Assembly (NCBI RefSeq): GCF_907164915.1
Contig: NC_061867.1
Span: forward strand, 33,167,751-33,231,750
Direction: 5' to 3'
DNA from: Impatiens glandulifera
Taxonomy: Eukaryota; Streptophyta; Magnoliopsida; Ericales; Balsaminaceae
DNA: 64,000 nucleotides
This document shows positions 44,001-55,640 of this stretch, piece by piece. Numbering within the stretch: the first letter of the stretch is position 1; each line of letters opens with the position of its first letter. The translations under genes and the position numbers were made by a program. The notes beneath the pieces were generated by a model that worked only from the letters and a program-made list of their open reading frames with translations, ran no database searches and had not been told where the DNA came from.

Positions 44001-45679
44001 ATATACAAATTATTTTCTTCTTGATGATCATAATTGTAGTGTAATATTTTCTTTTATTTGGTCAGTAAGATTATTTTTAGATTATTTTGATTTAACAAAC
44101 ATAATATAAATGTAGATTTTGAGATTTATGATAAACATAAAAAAAAATTGGTAACAAAACAGCCAATAATACCTGGTATGCAGAAAAAGGATCTCCAAAT
44201 ATGTTGAACTCTGCATACGGATTACTAATATAATCAGTGAACAGATTACCATGATCACCACATTGTCGAGGCTGGCAAGAAGAGTTTGCATTTTTTGGAC
44301 AACAACCGGTTGGATTCTCAGACCTCACACCACCACCCATGATATAAATGTGTTCAATGTTTTTCTTAAGACGCGGATTACTCATAAGAAAAATCGCAAA
44401 ATTCGTGGGCCCTCCGGTAATGAAAACCGTAGTTGGACCAGCAGATATTGTGTCAATCATAACTTGTTGAGTAGTAGGTTGTTTAAGCGGAGAATATTTC
44501 CTACTCCCCTAATAATATGACCAGATAACAAAACATACATTATTATATGAAGTCTCTTTTGAACTATCTTAATTTTGATCTTACCTGTGGAAGAAAGCTT
44601 TTCCTGAAACCATAATTGGAGTTTACATCTAATCTCCCTCCCTGTCCTACAGGAATTTCTTGTCTATATCTACAATAACCAACTGTGCTGATTCCCTGAT
44701 GAAATGAAACATCAAAATCATAATTTTTTTACTAGATTTACAAAAACAAATAAAAGTAGTTGTTGTACTTGTTCAATTATTGGAAGATATCCTCCAACAT
44801 TTCTTTGTATGACTCCATTTTCAAGTATTCCTCCTTCACCTCCAACACCAACAGCAATATCATCACGACCCATCATATACAGAGCATCATAAATTTGGTT
44901 TACAGCATGTCCAGCATCAGTCCATGAATTTGCACTAATGGTTATAGCCTGCAAAGGACAACGGTTACTTGCACCCAAGACTAAAACAAATAATTGTCGA
45001 ATTCGATAGTTGATTTTCACTAGAAGTCATATAGCCTTTCTTTAATTCAGGTTAATTTGAAAGACAATTTTTCAAGATAAATTGGTTAATTTGGAATTCA
45101 GAGTTTAATGTGTATAATCTCAAACTTCAATCAGATAGCCTAATCAACAAAACTGAATCGTTACAATGATTTTTTTTTAATAAGATATCAATTTTCAGTT
45201 CACGACAAATAAGATCAATGAGAAAAAGTAAAAAAAATATCAAATAACTCAGTGTGGGCCTATCTACCAGAATCAAACTTTTAACACCTAACTTGATTAT
45301 TCAAACCAAACTTTTGTATCCATTTGAAAAAGTTGAGCAGTTTCAAAAACAATTATTCATAAAAAAAATGAATAATTCTGAACATTACATGTGAACTAGT
45401 ACAATCAGAAAACCCTCAATCATACACAAAACTTAAATTATCTGTATTGATGAATGATGAATGATGATTGAATTAACAAAGGAAGCAAACCTGCAAATCG
45501 AATTCCGATCGATTAAGCTTCAACAAGTATAACATAGCAAACAAATCATCAGTGTCAACATCCGTATCCAACAGAATCCGGTGAGGTCTGCCGTCAGCAA
45601 AACTAGAAACATATAAAACAGTTCCAGTGACAACTAATATGAACAAGAAGAAGAAGGATCTACGAATTATCGCGTCCAT
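41041..45679 (-). CDS. NSH3: Two-domain secreted nucleoside hydrolase (NSH3-like), 11 coding exons, 890 aa
   Basis: Exons (- strand): 45679-45491, 44948-44769, 44695-44585, 44508-44173, 43601-43425, 43344-42937, 42834-42637, 42516-42263, 42193-41989, 41887-41567, 41334-41041. All introns are GT-AG; joined length is 2,673 bp with no stop. Residues about 9-28 are a hydrophobic signal peptide ([16 protein letters not shown]). Domain 1 starts with the metal-binding motif DTDVDTDD (38-45), then [29 protein letters not shown] and [14 protein letters not shown]. Domain 2 has [34 protein letters not shown] and [13 protein letters not shown]. In Arabidopsis NSH3 (also two domains, about 890 aa) is apoplastic and hydrolyses purine nucleosides such as inosine and adenosine to base and ribose, feeding nucleoside salvage. 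Domain 2 has Gly where one metal-binding Asp is usual, so catalysis probably lies in domain 1. The gene looks intact; the symbol is by homology. Confidence 0.95.
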
Positions 45680-45945
45680 CGCTCTACTGAAACACTTAAT
45701 TCGAATTCCTTCTCCTTAGAACTTGCAGAAAATCTAGTTTTATCGATTCAAACAGTTACATCTACCGCATTCCTGTAAGTAAAAGAAAAACAACCGATTA
45801 AAACTTGATTCATATCATATATATAGTTTATCCAAGTTCAATTGTAAAGCATATAGATAATTTCAAACAAAATACAGACAGAGAGAGCTCACATATCAAT
45901 ATCTCGGAAATGAGAGAATCATTATAGAGCAGAGGATTAACGAGA
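45680..45945 (-). promoter_or_regulatory. 5' UTR of the nucleoside hydrolase gene with a probable intron
   Basis: Upstream of the ATG the - strand has a good acceptor (CTTTTACTTACAG, exon from 45772) and a possible donor (TATGTGAGC, exon end about 45893). A 5' UTR intron of about 120 bp is therefore likely. Farther up, CT-rich sequence (CCCACCTCTCTTTCTCTATG, about 45,972-45,950) and CTCTATAATG near 45,930 may mark the core promoter. Inferred from signals only. Confidence 0.4.
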
Positions 45946-47609
45946 AAAGTACATAGAGAAAGAGAGGTGGGAAATGGAAGTTGATGAGCCGCATATGGGG
46001 AATTATTACAATTTTGACCAATTTATACACTTTCATTAATAATTCAATGTATTCTTAATATTAATACAATCTAATGTATTTTAAATATATTTTATTTAAT
46101 GAGATCCTTGGTTACATATTCCATCTGTTCATGTTCTTAGTGTGACAAATCAGTAATATATATATAATTGTGTTTCCCTATGAGGGAACATGAGGGATCT
46201 CACATTTATAATATTTTTTAAAATTATTAATATAAAATAATTTAATAAAATTTTAAATTATACAGTCAATGAATATAAGTCAACTATATTCATTAATTGA
46301 AATAGAGTGTAATCATTTTTTTTTTATATTTTTGGGGAGAAGTGATTAGGTGAGGAGTGAATCAAAAGAAAAGTAGTACTTTACTACTTTATAGATAATA
46401 TTATATAAAAAATTATATTACGTTTTATTTATTTTTTTTTTTTGTTAAATAATTTTGTTTTGATTTTTTTATTATAATGATAAAAGTGAATATTATTACT
46501 TTATTTTTATAAAATTGAAATATTAAATATTATTTTATTAAATAATTATAAATAAATATTATTTTAGATTAATAAGTTTTCTTTTACAAAATATAATATT
46601 TATTTAAATTAACATTACTTAAAATATAAAAATATTTTTTATTTTAAATTATAATTTTTTTATTTATATATCAATATCATTTATATCTTTTTATAAAAAA
46701 AAATATTTTTACCTTCTCAAAATCACGCAAATCATTTTTTATTTTCTCTATAATATTAAAATAATAAGACCTAACATTTGCTTACTTTTATAAATAAAAA
46801 AACAAAATTTTAGTTTTGCTAATAGGGTATTGAACTTATGTTTCCAATATTTATTTAGAGCTCATGTTTTTTTTTTAAATTTTATTTATTTTTTTTTAAA
46901 TATTTTACTATCAGATCCATATCATTTTAACTATTAAATATCTAAATTTATTAATTAAAATATTAAAATACTATTATTTTATTTTTATTAAATTTAATTT
47001 TAAATACAAAAGACATTTTAATAAGTAAATCAATTAAAAAATCAAATTATTTCCTTATTTTATCAAATAAGATTTTTTTAAGACAATACTCTAAATCCTT
47101 AAATAAAAAAATTCAAACAAGCTCTTGAGGTAGGAATAGATTAACAACTCAATTATTTGCTATAATCCTCCATTTAAGGTAAAATTAGAGTACTGATGAT
47201 ATTCAAAAAAATAAAAAATAGTTTTGTTAATAAATGATTTTAAGCTACAAATTCATTCCAAATGTGACTAATTTGGTATGATAATGTGGACAAATGTAGA
47301 AGGAATAGGAAGAGGGAAGTGGCAAAGAATATTCAATCCATTATTCCAAATCTTTTCTTAACACGTAATTATGGTCAACATCAAAACCAAGTGGGCAATG
47401 CCTTGTTTATTAGATTATTCAACAATCAACTAGTTATTAATAACCTTAGTTAGTGTAATAAAATGTACTATTTAGGTTATTTGGTCAAAATGAGTACAAT
47501 AGTTTTATTGTTTAATAACTTTAAATTAAGGATAATTTAGTTGTTTAATTCATTATTTAAATAGTCTTGGATCTTCCATTCACAATCGTTTTGTGCCCCC
47601 TTTTTTTTT
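45946..47609. other. AT-rich intergenic sequence
   Basis: No gene, RNA or recognisable element. Long A/T runs and short degenerate repeats. The first part should include the upstream promoter of the nucleoside hydrolase gene. Confidence 0.5.
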
Positions 47610-50169
47610 TCTAAATAATATAAAATTTAGTTGTTTTTCTTAAAAAAATCTTAAACTCAAGCCCGATTCGTTCTTTCCAAATCCCTATCTTTTCAAATCC
47701 ACCATTTAATTATTATTTACGAATTTTTTCTTTAACACATTCATAATTTCTTACGAATTTTTGTCGAAAACAAACTCAGTAGCTCACTGAAACTTCACGA
47801 ATCTTTGTTGAAAACAAGCTCCGTAGCTCACAAAAATTATACACTTCTGTGAACTAACAAGGTTCTGTTTAGTTTTTTTGAAATATTATGTTTTGTTTGA
47901 AGAAATAACAATGTTCTATTTTGTTAATATTCAGTGAAAACAAACTATGATGTCGTGATATCTAACAATATTAACATAACAATAATGATGGAAGATAATG
48001 TATTTCATTAATAGTGTGTTTATAATATTTTTAGTTAACAATAATGACTACTAGAAATTTGTATCGTGTAATACGAACTTTACATTAGAGTTGATGTAAG
48101 CAACTCTAATATAATGGTCACATTACATTAGAGGAGTTGCTCATTTGTAAAACAACTCTAATGTAATACTTACATTATATTAGAGAGGAGTTGCTCATTT
48201 GTAAAACAACTCTAATATAATACTTACATTATATTAGAGAAGCGGCTATAAAGCAGCTCTAATTTAATTCGAGCATTAAGAGTTGTTTGTTGTAAATCAA
48301 CTCTAATGTAATGCTAACATTACATTAGAATTGTTGTAAAACATGATCTCTAATGTAAGTTGTTGTTGTAAAGCTACAAACTGGTTTCTAATTTGAGTTA
48401 TTGTGTTTCTAAAATTTTAATATTTCAAGTTAGTAATAAGTTAGTAATAATGGCCACTGTCAATCGATATCATGTAATAGAATAATTACATTAAAGTTGG
48501 TAATGTTCGAATTATATTAAAGGATCATATATACAGTAAAATAGCTCTAATTACATTAGAGGGGCTGTTGTAAAGCATTTCTTGTAATACTCGCATTACA
48601 TTAGGGCAGTTGTAAAGTTATTCTAATGTAATGCAAACATTACATTAATTAGCTCGCTTCTAATGTAATGCAAACATTACATTAATTAGCTGCTTTGAAC
48701 GTCGCTTCTAATGTAATGCAAACATTACATTAATTAGCTGCTTTCAACGTCGTTTAGATGTAATTTGAGCATTACATCAGAGCTGCTCAAATATAATATG
48801 ATCGGCAATAAAAAACAACTTTAATGTAATGCTCGCATTATAATAGAACCGTTGTTGTAAAGCAACTAATATCACCAGTGATGTTATTGTAAAGTAGCAA
48901 ACTCTATTCTAATGCTCACAATTACATATAATATAGATAAGAATATATATATATACATATATATATTAATAAATACGAAACAAAACATTTTTTTTTGGAC
49001 GATTATGAGTTTTATATGAAAAATATATAAAGTATGAATTGTCTTGTTCATTTTAATATTTAAATTTATTTTTTTAACATTAATAATAACATAATATTTG
49101 GTATAAAAATTATACAATGAATATTTTCAAATAACAATACATAAATATAATAATTCAATTTTATTTTAAAACACTTAGTTTCCTTAGAATTTTAACAATT
49201 ATAACTTTTATTTAACAAAATTAATAACATAATATTTTTTTATAAAAATATACAATTATACTAAATAATAATTTAAAAATAACAATATAAAATATAATAA
49301 TTCAGTTTTATTTTTGTTGAGAGTTCACATCATCTCTAAAGATTGCTATACACGAGAGCTATTTTAAGCACATTTTACAATACTTTAAAGTAACTTCAAA
49401 ATAATGTAAGGTTTTATTCATTTCACCACGAGGGTATGAATTATTTCACAAGAGAGTGTTGCACATTAGTTATAATGTAATGATCACTTTACACGAGAGT
49501 TAAAAAAAAACAATTCTCTACCATTTAAGCTACATTCCTTTTTGTTATAATCATTATAATTAATAATTTAATAATATATAAATATAATAATTCAGTTTTA
49601 TTTTATATTTTATAAGGCTTAGTTTCAATATAATTCAATAAATATAAATTTTATTTTTCTGAATTAATAATTGTTGTATTATAATGAAATTAAGCCTTAT
49701 AAAATAAAAAATAACTAAATTATTATATTTTTATTTTGTTATTTTAAAATTATTAATTATGATAAGTATAACAATAAGGAAGGTTGTTCAAATGTATAAA
49801 CATTAAAAATCGACACTCTAATTTAAAATATTAAAATAATTATTAACTTATTTTTAAGTAAATAAAATCAAAATAATTAACCTCATAAGTCATAACAAAA
49901 AAACATATTTAAAACAATTAATTATGATTAATTAGTGTGCTAATTAATAAAGCGTTAGGGCCAAAATAAAAAATAAAATTATTTGGGATAAATGTTGTAT
50001 CCATATTATCACAAAATAATTTTAGAAATAATTAACGGACCAAAATAAATAATTTATAATGAATTGTTGTATCCATTTCATTTAAAACAATTATTATTTA
50101 ACTCTAAAAATATGTAAAAAAATTAGTAAAATATTTTTTATATTTGTTTAATATTTTATATATTTAAAA

Positions 50170-50233
50170 AGATCAAAATTAAAGTAAAAAGAGTGAAAGA
50201 AAAATCAATATCAATTAAACCCTTAAGGATTTA

Positions 50234-50267
<34 letters not shown>

Positions 50268-52240
50268 GATCCTGTGTGGCCGAAAACTAAAGCAATTAGT
50301 TGTAGCGCACGATAGGCTATTAGATGAGCATTGAAATCGCATCCAACGCTCCACAGCAACACGCGTAGCCCGTTGTAGCAGAAGTAGTGCGCGCCTAGGC
50401 CATAGTGGAACAACTAATGCCCCGTTAGTCAAGACGCTAACGGAATGCCTAGATGCAACGGTTCCTGGACGGAACGTCAACATAACACTCAAACACGCTT
50501 AAAATGAAGTCATTTTGAGCGCCACATTCTTCTTTATCGCAACGCCGTTATATAAGGATAAAAAATGTGGATGACCTTCTCTATTTATAACTTCCTCCAC
50601 AGTCAACCATTCCAGCTCATTAAAAACCCATAATGATCATCCTACGATGGTGATCATTTGTACCTATTAAAATTGGGATGAATCATCCATATTCCGACAA
50701 CTTCATCCAAGAACAACCAAAAGCCATTAATGACTTTTGGTTGATTTAGACCACTTGAAGCCATCAACCGACTTAGGAATGCTATAAATAGTTAATACCT
50801 TGAGATGATGATCAACATGTTCTTGGGAGCTTTGTGAAGCTACTCAAGCTCTTGGATTAAAGAATCAGAACTAAAAAAATGAATTTTAAAAAATGGATCA
50901 TTGTGTTTTTGAGGACCGAGAACGGTTAGCCTAAGACCAAGAGATCCGACCAAAGATACTCGGTCTAGACCGAGACCAAGGACTGAGAAAATTGAGCTAG
51001 GTTTGAGACCTAGGATCGATATTCTTGAGTTAGGACCGAGACCTAGGACCGATGTTCTTGAGTTAGGATCAAGACCTATGACCAATGTTCTTGAGTTAGG
51101 AAAGAGACCTAGGACCGATGTTCTTGAGTTCAGACCGAAGACATCTGACTGATGTTCTTGAACTAGGACCAAGAGACCCGACCGAGGATTCTCACATAGG
51201 ACGGAGAGGTCTGACATGGGACTGAGACTCCCATGACTCAAGACCAAGAAGTTTGAACATGGGATCGAGACTTCCAAGACCTATGACCGACAGGTTTGAA
51301 CCCATGACCAAAAGCTGCCGAGCCAAGACCGAGGAACTTAGCCTAGAGCTAGCCTCGGGCCAAGAGGTTTATACACCTCGATCGAGAAACTTAGCTCTAG
51401 CCTAGTCCAAGACCGATATGTTCTTACACGTAGACCGGTAATCCCAACCAAGGACCAAGATCCTTAGCATCCTGATTGAGAGACTCTAGTACTCAGAATC
51501 CCAATCAACAAAAACGAACTCCATCCTTAGGACTCCGGTTCTAAGGCTGGTTTGGTTCCACTTTTAAAAACCAAAATTATTTTTATAATTTTGGGACTAC
51601 AAATCATTTTCTAAAAATCCTGAAAAATTAGAAAATGCATTTTAGATATTTTGGGATATTTTCACAAAAATATTTCCACAAAGGCTCGTTTGATATTTAT
51701 TTTTAAACCCTAATGCCTTTAAAAATGACTAATATTCTTTAGATATTTCCACCATAGTTATCATCCGCAATCAGTACCATCATTTAAATATTGTATTTTA
51801 ATATTTTAAATAACGCTAAAACCTAGAATCATGACTAGGACCGGAAGAATAATTGGTTAAAACTCAAACGTTATACAATCGATTTTCAAAAATTTAACTT
51901 TATACGTAAAGACTGTTTTTAAAACGGATACAGAGGACAAAGCGCGAAAGCCCGTTCTCGAGTATCACCAAACTACGAACTAAAAGAAAACTCCGGTCAA
52001 TATATCTGTATACGTATGCCATCTTTTATTGATTTAAAAAACAATTAATTGACGACTCTATTTTAAAATAAATAATCTTTTAAATTAATTATGTTTAATT
52101 AATTTAAACTAATAGATTTTTAAATAAATTGTAGTTTGATAAAATCCCGAGATTATTTAAAATTGAATCCCGAAATTAATTTTTAATTAATTTCAAAATG
52201 CTGTTAGGAATCAATGACAACTTTTAAAAAATAATGTTTT
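50170..52240 (+). repeat. Repeat H, copy 1, with 33-bp minisatellite (possible gypsy LTR)
   Basis: Similar in order to 58,790-60,965: GTGTGGCCGAAAAC and ATCCAACGCT sequences, then a promoter-like stretch (CTCTATTTATAAC near 50,580). At about 50,930-51,300 a minisatellite follows, with units close to TTAGGACCGAGACC plus TAGGACCGATGTTCTTGAG. Its 33-bp period gives an 11-residue repeat in open frames (such as 51277-50840, -). The 3' part has AAAGCGCGAAAGCCC, GAGTATCACCAAACTACG and GACGACTCTATTTTAAA, resembling Tat-type gypsy LTR ends. A (TA)n run lies at about 50,231-50,258. Confidence 0.55.
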
Positions 52241-52534
52241 ATTTGAAAAAGAAAATTACGCAAACCGATCGAGCTTTCCACGAAACCCGATACGAAAGGG
52301 TCTTTTCTGGGGGTTGAAAATGGTATAATGTTGGTTTTGTATGCGAGAGGCATGATGTTCGATTCTTTGCATCCTCAATTTTTGTGATATTCTATTCACA
52401 AGAGAGTAAATCAGCTCTGGTGTAAAACTCGCTTTACACTTATGCACAACAACTCTCTCTTGTGAAACGATTCACACCTTCGTATGAAGCGTTAATTTAC
52501 AAAAATAGCTCTAATGTAATGCTTGTATTATATT

Positions 52535-52749
52535 CAGTGACAGAACCATGAGAAAATTTCAACATGGGCTAAAACAACAACACTGTAGTCGGGGCTTAAA
52601 CTTAGGTCACTTAGATGAGTGGAATAATTTATTACCACTATACTACAACTACTTATGCTACATAAACTTATCATATTAATTATATCTTACTAATACATGA
52701 GTCAGCCGGGGCACAAGCCCATGCTTGCCCCGGTTTGATTCCGTCACTA
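52535..52749. mobile_element. MITE-like insertion in the right arm of G
   Basis: The ends are inverted: CAGTGACAGAACCA at the left and TGATTCCGTCACTA at the right (11 of 13 paired in AGTGAC-GAA-CA). It interrupts the palindromic units of the G arm and has no counterpart in the left arm. About 215 bp, noncoding. No clear TSD. Such AGTGACGGA-type short elements are common in plants. Confidence 0.5.
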
Positions 52750-53597
52750 AATATACGCATTACATTATAGCTATTTTATAGTAGAGCAACTCCTCTAATG
52801 TAATGTGACCATTATATTAGAGTTGTTTACAACAACAACTCTAATGTAATGCTTGTATTACATAATATCAGTTTGCAATGTCATTATTGTTAACTTGAAA
52901 TATTAAAATAAGTTTACAACAATAGCTTTAATGTACATTAGAGCTATTTTACAGTAGTGCAACTCCACTAATGTAATGTGACTATTATATTAGAGTTGTT
53001 TACCACAATCTCTAATTTAAAACAACTCTAATTTAATGCTCGTACTACACGATACTAGTTTACCGTAGTCATTATTGTTAACTTGAAATATTATAAACAC
53101 ATTATTAATTAAATATATTACTTCATATCATTACCGTTGATGTTATTGTTAGATACTACAATGTCGTTGTTTGTTTATTAAATATTAACAAAATAGAACA
53201 TCGTTAGTTTTTCAAACAAAACATAACATTTGACACGAAAAAAATAGAACCTTGTTATTTCACAAAAGCATACCATTTTTGCAAGCTACCGAGCTTGTTT
53301 CCGACAAAGATTTGCGAAGTTTCGACGAGCTACTAAACTTATTTCAACAATAATTCGTGAAGTTTGAGAAGCTATTGAGTTTATTTCTAACCAAGATTAA
53401 TTTAATTGGTTTCTGACTAAGAAATTAAGAATAATTTAGAAGAATTAATGATGAGGATATATAAAATGAAAGAGAGAGAAATGTAAATTTGAGTTACCAA
53501 CTGAACTACGAATGAGGAAATCAGTGGGTAAGGCGTGAGTTTCAGATTTTTTTTTTTAAAATAAACAACTAAATTGATTTAATATAATATTTAGAAT

Positions 53598-54970
53598 GAT
53601 TTTGATTAGTTGACAAAAAAAAAAAAAAAAAAATTAAAAAAAAATGAATGCACATAGATGTTTGGGAACAGAAATTCAGATGGCTCATATATAGACTAAA
53701 AGTCTTAGAATTTTATTTTATAGAATAAAAGTCTCAAATTGAATTTCTAATGTAAACTATGTTATTAAAGGAGATTTATATATGACTTTTAGAATTTTAC
53801 TAATAATATGAAACTAAATTCAATTCACAAAAAATAAACTCTAAAACATCAAGTGATATATTTTTTAGTTCAAATTTCTTATCACTAAACAACCAAAGAT
53901 AATTAAAAAACATGTATTAGAATTTATTTTTACAAATAATAAGCAAAAAAAAAAATGAAATAAAAGGAAGAAATGCTAAATGAAGAGCTAAAATGATTTG
54001 TTATCAAATTAAAATAGCAAGTTTCTCAATATAATATTTAATTGTAGTAAATAACAAATATGCCTGGATTTCATTTGTAGATAAAGTTTAATTGACATGT
54101 TTAAATTATAAATATATATAATATTATTTTATCTAAATTAACATTTAAAATAAGAAAGTTGACAATATTTATATTAACTTATTTAAAATTTGACTACAAC
54201 TTGATATAAAAATAATGTTATTTTAGTTTTTAATTGATTACATTACTAAAATGTTTTTTATATAAAATTTAATTTATAAAGTAATAAGATATTTTAATAT
54301 TTTAATTAAAAATTTAATATTTTAATTGTTGAAAAAATATATAATGAGATACATCAAATTTTCAGTAAATGTTTTTTAAAAATGATATCAAACCATCTCA
54401 TATGAAGTATATGTCAATAAATCAAAATTATATTTTCTGAAAATAATTAAGAACAATCACATATTTATCTAACAAACTTCTAATCGACAACAAGATTCTC
54501 ATTCATAGAAATCATAAATCATGTATAAGAAATAGTTAATAATCATAATTTATAATGGACCACACGTTTTATATTCGTCTACTTATTAAATTTGTATAAA
54601 TTGAAATTATAAAATATAAATAATTATACCAACTATATGCTGGATGCGACTAGGATATATTGACAATATTCACTCTCGTCATCTTTTATCTTTTTAAATC
54701 AGATATTTTGGCTGGATGCAACTAATTATTTTAAAATATATGTAAAATAGAATAAGATAAAAATACTAACACAAATATAAAAAAGTGTCTAAGCTGATGT
54801 ATTTAAAACTAAAAAGATTTAGCTGTTTTAATTTATTCTAGTAGTTTATTCGCATGTATGTTTAATATATTCAACTTATTTAATTGTTAACGTTCGATAA
54901 GTTTGATTCAGCTTTTTATATACATTCAACTTATTTATTTTTTAATAATTAATATTATATAGGTACGGTT

Positions 54971-55029
<59 letters not shown>

Positions 55030-55640
55030 ATTCATTTAATTTTAAATATTAATAAATTATTTAAATAAAAAACTATATTTTAAAATAAATATGAATATAT
55101 TAATTTTTTATAAATTTTTATTAATATATAATTTTAAATATTAATAAATTATTTAAATTAAAAAATAATATATTTTAAAATTAATTATATGAATATATTA
55201 ATTTTTATTAATATATAAATTTATATATATATATATATATTTAATATGAATATGATATAAAATGATATATATATATATATATTTATATTATTTTTTAGAA
55301 AACAAAGTTTAAATATCTTAAACAAAATTATATACTATTAAAATATTTTACATATAAAAAAACAATATTATTTATATTTATTATTGAACTGTCAGTAATT
55401 TAAATTTTACCTTCTCACTTTCATTATTATATATATAACAAAATTTTCAGGTGACATTATAGTTTTTTTTATAAAAAAAGATTTAATGTAATTTCAATAA
55501 AAATGAAAAAAAATAGAAAAAAAAAATCAAATGAGTTTATGCATTTTCCTAGACAAGTCTAGAAAAATTTAGTTCGTAATAATATGAAACAAATGAATTA
55601 CATAATACACAAATAATTGAAAGCGTTTATCTAACTAAAA
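53598..55640. other. AT-rich intergenic sequence with AT microsatellites
   Basis: No gene recognised. Contains a long (AT)n microsatellite at about 54,971-55,027 and shorter ones near 55,219 and 55,267. A duplicated sentence-like segment (AATTTTAAATATTAATAAATTATTT) occurs near 55,038 and 55,130. Confidence 0.55.

Larger units (their letters stand above)
47610..53597. mobile_element. Element G: about 6-kb element with long inverted repeats (foldback/MULE-like)
   Basis: The left arm (about 47,610-49,510) and right arm (about 53,597-52,375) are inverted copies. For example AACAAGGTTCT, ATGTTTTGTTTGAA and GTTCTATTTTGTTAATATT at about 47,848-47,930 recur reversed at about 53,250-53,180, and CTTCACGAAT plus TTTGTTG at 47,793 recur reversed near 53,355. 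The inner arms are filled with short palindromic units (CTCTAATGTAATG / CATTACATTAGAG). The outer edges are TTTAGTTGTTT near poly-T (left) and AAACAACTAAA near poly-A (right). No transposase was found. The centre holds unrelated repeat H1. Exact ends and TSD could not be fixed. Confidence 0.65.

Noticed and set aside
50840..51277. 145-codon open frame on - with 11-residue repeats
   Set aside because: The period equals the 33-bp minisatellite; the frame begins and ends with the array and lacks codon or domain signals.
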